This document shows, piece by piece, positions 46,984 through 58,904 of a DNA stretch of 64,000 nucleotides. Within the stretch, counting starts at the first letter, position 1. Each line of letters opens with the position of its first letter. The stretch comes from Brachionus rotundiformis (taxonomy: Eukaryota > Rotifera > Eurotatoria > Ploima > Brachionidae): the NCBI GenBank assembly GCA_016802295.1, contig JAESIW010000137.1, forward strand, positions 983,318-1,047,317, written 5' to 3'. The notes under the pieces were generated by a model. That model did no database searches. It was not told the DNA's origin and saw nothing but the letters and a program-made list of their open reading frames with translations. The translations under genes and the position numbers were made by a program.

Positions 46984-47909
46984 AAATTCGGGTATTCTTT
47001 TCAAAGGCCATTATAATTTCTACCCTTTTGATTAATTTGTTTGAAATCGAACTCTCAACACAATTATAAATTTATTTTTTATTTAACTTTTGTTCCTATT
47101 TAAGCTTTCTTCTGATCTTTGATTGATTAGAAATAAAAATTTAAAAACAAAATTTTATTTGAAATTTTATTAATTAAATTTATAAAAATTAAAAAGAAAA
47201 ATCTACAATTTTGCCATATTTCTTTTCTATTAGTTATTAAAGTAGATTAATTAAAAAAGAATTATCTGGTAAGTGTATATGCTTTTTAATAATTATATAA
47301 TAAAATGTATGACAAATATTTATGAGTATCAAAAATTTTATTAGCAAATAAATTAAATAATTTTAATCTAAATTTTCGTTTGGATTCAACTTGTTAAATT
47401 TGTTCAAAATTTCTTCAACAATCGCAAATTTGGTGACGATTTATCATTTGAGGATTCAATTGATTAGCTTTAATTTAAAAAATTTCTTAAATTTTAAATG
47501 ATTCTTTTCTACTTTTTTATTCATTAATTATTTAATTTCCTATTAAAATAGTTGATAGCTAGAACCACATGTTACAAACTTGAATTTTAATATATCAAGT
47601 TCTTGAGAGCTGCCCAAATGTAGTTCCGATCCTTGTGAAGAATCAAAAAATTCCTCTGTCAATTGTCGACCATTTGTCACAGACCTAATATGGATCCTTG
47701 GGCTTAAATTGAGACAAAAAGAACATAATGTGATATATAGAATAAATAATAGGTAAAGCGGGCTGATATCTGGTTAATGTTGGAGTTCAAATGTTCCAAA
47801 TTCGTTGCAATTAGCATTTTTTTTTAATTTTTGGTCCCTAAATACAAATTTATTATCATTTATCTAATTAACAATGGCAAAAATCAAAATTACTTAGTTA
47901 TGAACACTA
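46984..47909. other. Intergenic, no gene seen
   Basis: PSMA2 3'UTR and AT-rich DNA up to the Tc1-like MITE. Nothing recognisable. Confidence 0.5.
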
Positions 47910-48286
47910 CACTGCTGGAAATTAACTTGTCACATCATAATAAATATAATTTTTTTAAATTTCCCTCATATCAGTTGATATAAGCTAATATTAGGTGAAT
48001 TCAAATGTGAATTTCTTTATGTAAAAATAATTGCTAAAGATCCAAAATTTAATTAATTAAAAATTATTAATTTAAAATAAATTTTTAGTAATTTTTCTTC
48101 CTGATATCAACTTAGCTCATATCAACTGATAATGACTGATACTAGTTGATATGAGGGAACTTGAATAAAAATTATATTATAACTTATTTAAGCTGATATC
48201 AGTTACTTTTAGATCATAAATATCATAATATCATCTGATCAGATGAAATCATATGATGTGTTGTGACGAGTTAATTTACGGGACTG
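47910..48286. mobile_element. Tc1/mariner-type MITE, about 377 bp
   Basis: The left end CACTGCTGGAAATTAACTTG and the reverse complement of the right end CAGTCCCGTAAATTAACTCG form terminal inverted repeats. They are flanked on both sides by TA (47908-47909 and 48287-48288), the Tc1/mariner target duplication. A second inverted pair lies further in (TCCCTCATATCAGTTGATAT near 47962-47984, and TAGTTGATATGAGGGAA near 48148-48164). There is no ORF; it would depend on a transposase made elsewhere. Confidence 0.8.
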
Positions 48287-48790
48287 TAGTTAATTAAAAT
48301 CATACTTTATTTTTGCCATGTTCTTAAAAACAATAATCTTCCAAGTTGATTTGGGAATGAATAAAAAATTACTTTTCCAAATGTAAAAAAATTTATTCAT
48401 TTAAAAAAATCGATTAAAATTTAAAAAAATCAAAGTCATTAATTAATATTTATTAGGTCTTGAAAAAAAAAAAAGATAACAAATTTTTATATTTTGGTGC
48501 AAGATATGGATTTAATTAGGAAAAAAAAAGCAAATATTTAGTAAAAATTTTTCTCAATTGAACCTTCCGAGCTATCCATATCTTAGGTACTTCTTTTTTA
48601 CTTTGAGCATTCATTATTACACAGCAATATACAACAAATAACTATTATATATCAAATTTCCTAAATTAAAGCAAGACTAGAACTAAAAAAAAAAAACATT
48701 TATACAACACCAATGACACTTTGCATAAATCAATATTAAAGCAATATTAACTCAGAATACTGTTGATTTAAAAGAGAAAAAAAAATAATT
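48287..48790. other. Intergenic, no gene seen
   Basis: AT-rich DNA including the LMBR1 3'UTR on the minus strand. No other feature. Confidence 0.5.
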
Positions 48791-51611
48791 CTAATTGATT
48801 TTTAAATGATTGACTTGGTTGCCATTTGCTGTCTTGTACGAACCAACAGGCGACTTAAGATACATTGCGGAATTGGTTGACGAGTTCAAAAATGCATGCT
48901 GAAGCAGTATTTGCACTCGAGTGAGTAATTCAGAGCGTACAGTGGCAGTAAATTTTGTAATTAGACAAATTACGGTTGCTATGGTAAAACTAAAATTGTA
49001 CACGAGGATAATGTGAACATTGGACAGCCAGTGCAGATCGCCAAAGTGTCCCAGCAGGTCAAATCTTGTCAAGCCAAGAATCTTGGATGAGACTGGCAAA
49101 GCCGAGCTGAATGTCAAAAAGAATATACAATTTAGAATTATTTTGTCCATTGGAGTTGATTTGTATTTTGGTAGTATTTTTTTAAATATGGGTGTTGTGT
49201 AGAACCCGATCAATGAAGCGATTATAAAGTAGACAATTAAGGCTATTTCAAATGAGGTCTGAACTATTCCAAGGGTGTATGCTGACTGTAAGCTTGAATT
49301 TGTATGTGTGTCTATCATTTTGCCAGGCAGTCTGGTTGTCGGCAATTGACCAAATATAACATAAAATGTATTTTTTGCTACCATTAAAATTCCAAACAGC
49401 TTTTGGAAAAAAATTAATAAAAATTTATGGTTTATTTTATTTATTTCTTACATTAAGCACTAACAAAAAGAACATTATGATGGGATAACACAAATTTTTG
49501 TACACAATAAATCGCTTGGACTGGCTTTCTAAAATAAAAATAATTAATAATTAAGCAAATAGTTGATCTAATTTGATTAGTTTGAAAATATTAATTACTT
49601 AATTTTTTTAGATATGCATCTTTGGCATCGAATTGCTGCTTTAAGTTGGCAAGTTGTTTGTTTGTTTCATCCGAATTGATTAGTTGTGTCAGCTGGATGT
49701 GCTGAATGGAACGCTGAATGTTGTTTATTTCCTGTTGGGCTACGTCCATGTCTTCATTTAAATCATTTCGAAACTAAAATTTAAACTATTTAAAAAAAAA
49801 CCTAATAGATAAAAACATTTTATCTTACGTTTGATTTTAGTATTAAATTGGAAACAATTGTGAACAGGCGAGCAAAGCCAAGAGGCGTGCAGACTTAAAA
49901 AAATATCAATTATAAATTTAGATTCATTAATTTAAATTAAATTTAAGTATGCACATATATCTTAAAAATAGATTTTTTTAGTAAAACCATTGGAAATTTG
50001 TGTCCATGTTTGATAAATGCCTTATTTTTGGATATCACCAGTTATTTATTTTTTATTAACAATTTTAAAATTTAAATAAAATCATTACATTCATTTTTCT
50101 ATGATTATTTTAATTGACTTAGAAGACTGATGATGGTGTTGAGAGCAATGAGTACACATTGGAAAGGTAAAGAATCTAAGAAGACCAGGAAAAAATGTTA
50201 TCTTTAATAATGCTTCATTGATTTGGTAATTCGCTCTTGAAATCGTTTACCATATTCTGGAACCCATAAAAGCTAATGATAGTGACATACTTAAATTTAA
50301 AAGCTGGTTCAAGAGCTTAAACTAAAGCCTTATGTGATCCGAACATAATCAAAATAAACATGGAAGTCAGATCTTGGTCAATTTAATTTGTACAATATTA
50401 ATAAGTTATAAATGTAAACAAAGGAGTTTTTTTAATATCTTTTTTAGGAGAGACAAAAAAGAGAAGAAGAATAAAAAGTTTTAGACATTTTAATACAATT
50501 AAAAAATGTTTTAAATGATTATTATTATTTAATAATCTATTTATTTCAATAAAATAGACAAATTTAAGAAATTCTTCATGGCTATGTGCCATTCTTAATG
50601 GACATCATATTCCAACTAAGCTATTTAATTTTAACCATTATCATACAATACAATAAATAGAAACATTTAGTAAGTCAACTGTGACTAATTATTTTTTCAA
50701 TGATATATCAATTAAAAATTATTCAAGTCATATTTATATCATAAATTGGTATATAATTTTCTACCAAAAATTTTTATTAATTCAGCAAAAAAAAAAATAC
50801 TTACCGAGTAAAAATAGTACGCCAATAAAAGAGATGCATGAATACAAAAATGGTAGATAATAATCACTGATATCTATTTTGGAAATAATTTAATACCAAT
50901 TTTGAAAAAACAATTGATAATTAAGTATACTTAAGAGAGAGTGCAGCTTGGCATTGTCTGTGTCCAGAATGGCCGAAATGACGTAGGAAAGTCCGACCAA
51001 GATAACCACAATGAAGCAGATGATGATCAGTGTTTCGATGAAGCGTGATTTGATGCCTTTTTTCGAGCCCGGCAGTCCAATCGACTCTACAAAAAGGTGA
51101 GCAAAAGGCAGAAAGATAAACAAGGACAGATTGGAGAACAAAAAAATCAAGTTCCAGAGGCCTTTTAATGAAGAGAGTTTTAGCAAAAGAAAAATTTTTA
51201 CTCCTAATTTTGAATACCATGGAGGAGTGAAGAGTTAAGCCACTTCCAGTAGATACTTTGTGGAGTTATTTTGATTACTTCAGAAGCTATTATAGACATT
51301 GGTAGAAGCAGGACTGCTCCAAAGCAAGTGGCTAATGCAAACGTACATATCCAAATACGGACCCGGTCGGCCACTGCATCCTCATAATCAATCACATACT
51401 CATCTGTTTCCTTGGCTTTTCTCAGCACTTTAATGGTCACAAAAGCGATCATGTACAAAAACGCATAGATAAAAAGACACACCAGAATTTCACGTATTAG
51501 ATTGTGAAATTGCTGCTCTCTTAGGTCTGTAGATGTCTGATTTGGTGCCGAATCATTGTCACCCTTCAATAGGGAAATAATTTGTATCAGCTCTTCGTCA
51601 TTGTGTTTCAT
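48791..51611 (-). CDS. LMBR1: LMBR1-like multi-pass membrane receptor protein
   Basis: A member of the LMBR1/LIMR family (vertebrate LMBR1 and LMBR1L), a multi-pass plasma-membrane protein; LMBR1L was described as a lipocalin receptor. Seven exons on the minus strand (51611-51218, 51161-50931, 50873-50805, 49893-49829, 49773-49599, 49528-49452, 49399-48791) encode 539 residues (human LMBR1 490). Matches to the vertebrate protein run its length: REQQFHNLIREILVCLF; GAVLLLPMSIIASEV; WLNSSLLHG-LWNLIFLFSN; LPGSKKGIKSRFIETLI; YLPFLYSCISFIG; a cytoplasmic coiled-coil loop (NNIQRSIQHIQLTQLIN); FYVIFGQLPTTR; SALPVSSKILGLTRFDLLGH; and ICLITKFTATVRSELL. The single gene probably represents the precursor of both vertebrate paralogues. 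Confidence 0.95.
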
Positions 51612-53696
51612 GGTGAGCGTCTCAGTAGCATTGCCTTTTGGCTAAACCATCTAAATAAAACAAGGAAATAAATTTATCATTTTATTTTAAATATAAAAAA
51701 TAAAGTTAAACATATTTTCGTAATTTATTATTGTTGAAAATTATTTTGAATTTGATTCAAATACTCAATTATTCTTGCATAATTTATTACTGACTTTCAT
51801 CACCAGACTTGATTTACGATAAGACAAATTTGGCGTCAATGCGCCGCAAATCCACTACAGTTTTTTATCTTTATCTTTGTTTGAGCATTTAAAATTAGAA
51901 TATAGCTTAAGCCTAAACTAAACTATTAATATAAACATATGTTGAATACTTTTTAAAAAAATTATCTTTAAATACATGCAGTAAAATTGTTATCTATTAA
52001 TAGTAAAACGTTAACTCGATATACAAATATCTTCTTATATATGTGCTTAACAAAAACTTTTATTTTTAAAATTCATATTATCTCTAGCATAATAAAAATA
52101 TTTTCACGCCATTTGCTTACCTTTGATTATATAATTTTGAATCAAATACTAATTGAGAATAATTAAAGAGACCCTCACAATATTCAGTTTAAAAAGAACC
52201 TATTTTAGGCTTAAATAGTAATGATAATAGACTCAAGTATAATTTTTTATCTAAATATTAAACAAAAAAATTCTAAATTTCTACGAAATTAAGATTTTTA
52301 AATGTCGTAAAATTATAATCAAGACAGACAGGTTGATATTAGTCGGGACTAATCCAACTTAATTATTAATTTAATAAAATAATTTAAGCAAAAACAATTA
52401 TTAACAGAAAAATGTTTATTTTATAAATTTATAAGAGGTTGTATGGACAAAAATTGTTTACATAGCAGTCCATCTATTTTAAGCAACCTATCCACAAAGT
52501 AAAAATAATTTTTAAGTTCAACTATTTTAGATAAAAAATAAAAGCTTCCTAAAATTAAAATTTCTAAATGGCTTACAATCATAATTCAAATTTTATGACT
52601 TTTAAATAACTTTGGCAAAGTTTATTACTTACCAAACAAGTGGCCAAGACGTGCAGGTTAATTCTGGTTGGATTTGGATAATCCACCTTGGTTAATCAAA
52701 TAATTTGGGTAATGTCTACAGAAAAGGTCTAAATCTACAATTTAATAAAGTAGCGTGGCCATAAATTGATAGCACACGATCAAAAAAGGTGTTTGGGCAG
52801 CTATTTGAATGACCTACTATCCAGACAAACTCTACTTGATAGATAGATAACATTTAATTTTCATTTTTACTTATTTTGAGATAAGAAAATTTAGCTTATA
52901 AAGACTGGCATTTTGCTAATTTGATATCAAAATCAATTTACGCAATTAAAGCTATACATACAAAATTATTACAGATACATAAACAAAGCTACAATTTTGT
53001 TTGTAGAAGAATTCCGTATTTTAATTTTCCACAATGCTCTTACTTTACATAGAATTTTTCTCAAATTGATTTAGAATACAAATTATTAAATTAAATTTTA
53101 TTTTTAATTTTGTACCAAACTTAGTGAGCCTTAATTTGAACCAATTAAAATGTTGAAAAAAATAAAGATAGATCTAATCTATGCTATCTTATATAAAGAG
53201 ATTTTTTTCTCTTCTTCTTTTGGATCAAATTTTGCATAAAACTTCCCATTTTTTGTCATAATGCAAATCGAAAAATAATACAAAAATTTATCAGCGAAAT
53301 AAGTTTTAATTATGTGCCGCCAAATTTTAAAAATTATAATTTCTATATTTCTATCTAAGTATTGTAATTAACAAAGCGGAAAATTGGTAAAAATACAAAC
53401 TGCACAAATTTGAAATTAATCTTTTTTTTTCCTAATTAAATAAACAAAAATTGTCTATTTGCTTAATTAAAATTATGCTAAATAAAAAAATTATAAAATT
53501 TTACAGATTTGAAGTCATAATTGCAAATAATAACTCTTTATATTACGCATAGTAATAATTATCGTGAATAATTCATATACTCTCGACAATCTCCTAAAAG
53601 CATATAATGATATATAAATTTTATTTTGTTTTTCTCCAAGTCGGCTGACTCTCAAGATAAATTTGAAAAAATTTAAGATTTAAAAAATTTACCAAA
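51612..53696. other. 2.1 kb intergenic region between divergent genes
   Basis: Between the starts of LMBR1 (-) and V-ATPase G (+), so both promoters lie here. No exon, RNA gene or transposon is recognisable. Confidence 0.45.
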
Positions 53697-54154
53697 ATGG
53701 CAACTCAAAGCGCAGGAATTCAGCAGCTTTTGCAAGCTGAGAAAAAGGCCGCCGAAACAGTGGCCGAGGCTAGAAAAAGTGATTAGATAAATTGTTTATA
53801 TTTGTCATTAAATTTTTTCAACAGAAAGAACCCAACTGCTTAAAAAGGCCAAAGAAGAAGCTGTTCATGAGGTAGAGGCTTTCAAGTTGGAAAAGGAAAA
53901 AAACTACAAATCCTTGGAGCAGCAGGTAGCTTAGAGCAATTAAGTTGGTGCCCTAAGGCAAAATTTATCTAATTTTTGCAAAGAGTGTTGGTTCAAGATC
54001 GGCCAATGAAGATACTATTAAATTCAAGACAGAAGAGTCCATTACCGAAATGACCAATCTTTTCCAGCAAAACAGGGACGAGGTTCTCAATCACATTTTG
54101 AACGCAGTTTGTAATGTCGAAGCAAATAAGCACGAAAATCTCGTCATTAGCTAA
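53697..54154 (+). CDS. ATP6V1G: V-type proton ATPase subunit G
   Basis: Subunit G is part of the peripheral stalk (with E) of the V1 sector of the vacuolar proton pump. Three exons (53697-53778, 53825-53925, 53984-54154) encode 117 residues (human G1 118). The N-terminal half is the conserved coiled-coil stalk: GIQQLLQAEKKAAETVAEAR, then KRTQLLKKAKEEAVHEVEAF and LEKEKNYKSLEQQ. The C-terminal half includes SRSANEDTIKF, LFQQNRDEVLNHIL and VCNVEANKHENLVIS, aligning with FRQNRDEVLDNLLAFVCDI. The start is the first ATG in a good context (ACCAAAATGG) and matches MASQSQGIQQ. Introns are 46 bp and 58 bp. Confidence 0.96.
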
Positions 54155-55502
54155 AAAAATCCAATTAAAATTTTAAAAACTAGTCTTGTTTAATTAACCC
54201 ATTCTAATTCCTACTAATTGTAGAACCACTTTTTTCCAAAATTAATTATTAATTTTATACGAAAAAAAAAATTGACTTCGATTTTTTATTATATTAAATA
54301 AAACTTAAGTTAAAATTAATTTCGTATTTGAGAAATTAAAAAGCCTAAAAAGGAGATGGCTGAACGAGTTTTTTGTTTTAAAATATTTTTTAAATATGTC
54401 CAAAATTTAAAATATTTGCTTATTTCATTAATTAAAAAAATAATAGATAAGGGTATTTTATATATTATTTTTTTTGTGAATATAGATAATTATTAGAGTT
54501 TAAAATTAAAGCTAATGATTACAAAGGAATATTAGATTTAAATAGGTAAATCATCCGGATAGGCGATTGATTCAGAGAAAATCTTATTATAACAAATTAA
54601 ATTGAAAATAGTTTAAAATTAACAACATAGATAATAAAATTTGACATCTTTTGGATGAATAGTTAATCTAGATTCTAGAATGAATGTAATCATTTTATAA
54701 TTACAATACTTATTGATTTAAATTACTTTTCTGGGTGGATAAAGATTAAAAATGACACTTTTTAACAATTTTATTATTATTATAAATGAAAGTATTTTTT
54801 AGATTTGATTTTGAGCAAAACGAGAATAAGATAATTGTCTCTACGATTTAATTTTTCATTATAAACGAATTTTTCTACAAGGTATCCTTTCTTAGACCAA
54901 AAAAACTACTTACCGGCTTCTATTTTTAAGATTCTCAAATAATCATATTAATTTACCGAAAATAGCTTACTTAATAATCTAACCAAGATTATTTTCTAAT
55001 AAGTATTTTGTTATTCATTTAAGAACAATTTAGACAAATTTGTTTTAAAATTATCTAAATAAGAAAAATTAATATTGAAGTCAAATTTACTTTGGTAAAC
55101 AAAAAAATTTAACCACTTATAATTGTTGCTCCTGAAAAACCTGAAAAACTAAAAACATTAAAAAAAGTATTCAATCTTAAAATATTAAAATCAAACAAAA
55201 ATAAATATCTTTATCTTGATAAAATTATAAAATAATTAGATCTTTTGTAAACAAACATTGAATAATAATTGAATATGACATGTACTTTTTATTCAAAATA
55301 ACAACACAATACCAAACTCATAGACTCATAGTCCGATAACATTACCACTGGCACATGAAAAAATTGCCATTTAAAGTAATTTTTTTTCAACAAATTAATT
55401 GTTAAGTTAAATCTTTTTCTTAGGAAAAAAATAACTTTTTTTATTATATAAAGTCTAAATAAAACTTGTAAAATTTCTAATTAATTTTTGAAAAAAATTT
55501 AA
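54155..55502. other. 1.3 kb intergenic region
   Basis: AT-rich, no gene or transposon recognisable. The end of it is the presumed promoter for the LYR microprotein/XPNPEP3 unit. Confidence 0.45.
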
Positions 55503-55703
55503 ATGCTAGTTACAAAAAGTTTAATTAGAAATTTGTACAAGAGTCTCTATAGGTATGGTATACAACTAAAATACACTGATCAAGCATTCTATCAAAGATA
55601 TATACGAACCCAATTTGAGAGTGTAGACCCTTTGGACAAAATCAAAATAGAACGCCTTTATCGAGTAAATTTAGGCTTCGTTTCCTTATATAAAAAATAT
55701 TAA
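55503..55703 (+). CDS. LYR microprotein, MIEF1-microprotein (AltMIEF1/L0R8F8) homologue
   Basis: A 66-residue single-exon ORF. It contains the LYR-type motif NLYKSLYRYGIQLKYTD, followed by FYQRYIRTQFESVDPLDK and LGFVSLYKKY. These align with the vertebrate microprotein encoded upstream of MIEF1 (SLYRALLRQGRQLRYTD, FYFASIRREF, LGxVFLNGK-like end). The human protein acts in mitochondria, where it joins MALSU1 and mitochondrial acyl-carrier protein on the assembling large mitoribosomal subunit and has been linked to fission; LYR motifs bind that acyl carrier. Here the ORF ends 61 bp before the XPNPEP3 start codon, in a different frame, with no obvious poly(A) signal between them. This suggests one dicistronic transcript or an operon-like pair. 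A separate LYRM family member cannot be fully excluded, but the YTDxxFYxxxIRxxF block favours this assignment. Confidence 0.82.
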   Translation: MLVTKSLIRNLYKSLYRYGIQLKYTDQAFYQRYIRTQFESVDPLDKIKIERLYRVNLGFVSLYKKY

Positions 55704-55764
55704 TTGTTAATATAGAAAGGTGAAGCATTTTTGACTAACAAAAGATTAATTTAAAATTTTAAAA

Positions 55765-57513
55765 ATGTTTAAAAAATATCTAATAAAACTTAGAAAATCA
55801 CATTTTTCATCTATTGCTAACAACCATTCATCTTTTACCAATGACAAAGGCAAAATTTCATGTGGTAATAAAAATTTTGTACAAGAACTTGGTCAGCCAA
55901 CTTATTGGACTCATCCTCATTTGTTTCACACACCGGAGCCAAGCAATTTTAGCAAACAAGTAACTCCAGGTATTTCCAAACAAGAATTTGAGCAAAGACG
56001 CTTCGATTATGTAACCAATTTGACCAATTATCAGATGCTTTATTTTTCGACCAAGATCAGCCCAGCGGAAAGGTCGAAATTCGGCCAAATGCCTCTAAAT
56101 CAATGGATCAAAAACGGTTTTGACCTGACAACTATTGACCACAATTTTATAGCTGTTATACCAAGCTCAATGACTACTTTTATGGCATCTGATGTTCCGC
56201 ACATATTCAAACAGAACAGTGATTTTATGTACATGACTGGCTTCAATGAGCCCGAGTCTGTTTTGGTCATTTCAAGAACTGGTAATGACCGAAATTCATT
56301 TAGGACAGCTCTTTTTGTCAAAGAAAAAAATCCAAAAAAGGAACTATGGGATGGCCCGTGCACTGGACCAGAGAATATCAAAAAACTATGTGGAATCGAA
56401 AACGCATATCCAATTCAAGATTTTAAGCAGTATCTTTTTTCGCTGGTCAAAGAAAGTAGCACAAATAAAAAAATAAGTCTTTGGCGTTATCCAACTGAGC
56501 ATTTGGTCAAGCGGGAATCAGGTCCAAATGTTTTTAATGAAAATATTGAATCGGCATTGGACTCTTTTGTTCAAGAGTGTGATTCCAATAGGCTGATAGA
56601 CATGGATGACCAGCCAAGTTTGGATGGTTCAGTTGCGGCCTCATACTTTAACACTTCCCGGTATTTTGTTCAGCTTTGCCGAGTGAATAAATCCAAGGCC
56701 GAGCTGGAATTGATGAAAAAAGCATGTGACATTTCATCTGAGGCGTTTATAAACTCCATGAAAGTATCTCATCCATTTATAAATGAGCATCTGATTCACT
56801 CAAAATTTGATTTTGACTGTAAAATTAGAGGCGCTTCTTATCTTGGTTATATTCCAGTAATTGCTGGCGGTGCAAGAGCAACAACTTTACATTACATAAG
56901 AAACAATCAGATAATTCAAAATGGCGAGCTGGTTCTGATGGACGCAGGGTGCCAATTTAATGAATATGTTAGTGACATAACTAGAACATGGCCTGTGAAT
57001 GGAAAGTTCAGCAAGGAACAAAAAGAGCTCTACCAGGCTTGTCTGAATGTTCAAAAGCATTGCATAAAGAATAGTGCACCAGGCATTTCGATCCAGAAGC
57101 TTTATTACATGATGATGTGGAGACTTGGCGATGAGTTAAGTCAAATTGGTTTAATTGACAGAAAAGAGCATGAAAGCTATGCAAACTCCAATGAAACAGA
57201 AACTAATCCTTTACCAATAAGTTATTTGCGTAAATTGACCAATTTTTGTGCTCATGATGTCGGTCATTATCTTGGTCTTGATGTCCACGACTGTCCAGAA
57301 GTATCAAAGCACAATGACCTAGAACCGAATACAGTTATTACCATAGAACCAGGAATTTACATAAAACCTAATGATGAAAGTGTTCCTCTTAGATATAGGG
57401 GAATTGGTATACGAATTGAGGATGATATAGTGATTACAGACAATGGTTGTCAAGTTTTAAGTGAAAAATGTCCAAAAGAAATTGAGGAACTAGAGAAATT
57501 ATTAAATAACTAA
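55765..57513 (+). CDS. XPNPEP3: Xaa-Pro aminopeptidase 3
   Basis: XPNPEP3 is a mitochondrial (and cytosolic) M24B metallopeptidase that removes N-terminal residues preceding proline. Single exon, 582 residues (human 507). The N terminus is basic and hydrophobic (MFKKYLIKLRKSHFSS), suiting a mitochondrial presequence. The family-specific block LGQPTYWTHPHLFHTPEP...VTPGISKQEFEQRR follows. The pita-bread catalytic domain occupies residues 305-570. Metal ligands are Asp393 (LMDAG), Asp404 (SDITRTWP), His501 (GHYLGLDVHD), Glu528 (TIEPGIYI) and Glu552 (GIRIEDD), so the enzyme should be active. It sits 61 bp after the LYR microprotein ORF and may share its mRNA. Confidence 0.97.
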   Translation: MFKKYLIKLRKSHFSSIANNHSSFTNDKGKISCGNKNFVQELGQPTYWTHPHLFHTPEPSNFSKQVTPGISKQEFEQRRFDYVTNLTNYQMLYFSTKISPAERSKFGQMPLNQWIKNGFDLTTIDHNFIAVIPSSMTTFMASDVPHIFKQNSDFMYMTGFNEPESVLVISRTGNDRNSFRTALFVKEKNPKKELWDGPCTGPENIKKLCGIENAYPIQDFKQYLFSLVKESSTNKKISLWRYPTEHLVKRESGPNVFNENIESALDSFVQECDSNRLIDMDDQPSLDGSVAASYFNTSRYFVQLCRVNKSKAELELMKKACDISSEAFINSMKVSHPFINEHLIHSKFDFDCKIRGASYLGYIPVIAGGARATTLHYIRNNQIIQNGELVLMDAGCQFNEYVSDITRTWPVNGKFSKEQKELYQACLNVQKHCIKNSAPGISIQKLYYMMMWRLGDELSQIGLIDRKEHESYANSNETETNPLPISYLRKLTNFCAHDVGHYLGLDVHDCPEVSKHNDLEPNTVITIEPGIYIKPNDESVPLRYRGIGIRIEDDIVITDNGCQVLSEKCPKEIEELEKLLNN

Positions 57514-58904
57514 TAAAATTTTACATTTATTTTATATTTTTAAACTAATTCTAGCCGTAAACTACCTTTTATTGTTCTCCCATTGTGATTTTAGTGGCAT
57601 GTCCCAAAAAAAATCACATCATGACCCAAAAATTATATGCCTGACATCCTTAAATTCATAAATTTAACATTTTCTCTTAATTTAAAAGTTCCCTTTCTTG
57701 ATCATGACTTTATCTCAACATTTTTAGATAATTTAAAGAATGTGGCTCATTTGTACTTGGTAAACAAGCTTACCAAATTTTTGCTTAATTTTATACAACA
57801 AATTTTTGCTTTCATAAGTATATTAAAATGGATACTCTAAAATTTTCTTATGAATTTTAAAATTCATCTTTAAAATTAAAGCTTGAGAATTTATTTAATA
57901 AAGTTTTGATAACAAAATGCGTTTGAATTTGAACAAGTGCAAATTTGCATCAACTCCTGTTTCTGGTGTATAATTGGTTTCCACTAGCAAACTGGAGGCT
58001 CAAGCCTGCGAACGAACGCTCAAAAGAATTCTTGCCCAAACCTTCCAGTCATCACCCACACAACCCCTGTTCAGATGCCCGCTTTCCTTTCCAAACAAGA
58101 AAATCAAACAAGGCAGCCTACCATAATAGCTTTTTACATAAGTTCCTCAGAAAACTTCGCTAAAGTGCCAACAATTTGTCCTCGCGAGCCAGCATCTATA
58201 TTAACTAGCCTTTAAAACTATCTCCCTTTTCTTTTATAATAATTATTGTACAATTAGATTTATTTCTCAAATCAATAACTATTCTTCTTTTTCAATAAAA
58301 CGTTTAAAACTCAATATGTGCCCAACGCGACCAAAGAAACCAAGTGTCAAAGCCTCAATGAAGCATAATCGAGTTCATTTATTGAAAAAATAATACAGAA
58401 CAAAATAATTAAATAAATAATCAATTAAACCATTTCAAAAATTATTTTTTTTTGAAAGATTACTTCCAAAATCTGGAGTAATTAAAGTATCTTATTTATA
58501 CTTGTTATCTGAACCACGGATCAGTGAATAAAAACATGTCGCTTAAAAGAAAAAAATAATATACCAGAGCAATATAGATAGAATTTCATGATTTTAAATT
58601 ACTAAATTAATTAGTAAATGAATTAATTCTAGCCGTAAAATAAATAATTTATTTATTAATTAACACTTAATTTAGTTTTTTGTTTAAACCAGTTAAGATT
58701 TTTTTCTGATTAAAATGAAAATCTTGTTTTGAATTTTAGGTACCATTCTGGATTCAAATATTAGTTTTGTACAAGTCTGTTTTTTGGGGACAAACTACCT
58801 TTATGATCAGTATTATTTGTTGAATAAATTGTAAATATATATCTTTAGATTAAAAAAATATTCGATTCGAAAAATCTTTATTATTTTCAAAACTTATAAA
58901 ATTT
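57514..58904. other. 1.4 kb intergenic region with direct repeats
   Basis: Between the convergent XPNPEP3 and EXOSC6 genes. A less AT-rich stretch at 57940-58210 includes an open 72-codon frame with no family resemblance. The 16-mer TAATTCTAGCCGTAAA occurs at 57546-57561 and again at 58624-58639 in the same orientation, bracketing about 1.06 kb. No other element is recognised. Confidence 0.5.

Noticed and set aside
50090..50390. Possible coding fragment in the LMBR1 intron between exons 3 and 4
   Set aside because: Short frames such as MSTHWKGKESKKT occur but do not match any transposon or gene family well enough.
57637..58163. Two short plus-strand ORFs downstream of XPNPEP3
   Set aside because: No conserved features, start context or splice partners; they lie in the 3' region between convergent genes.
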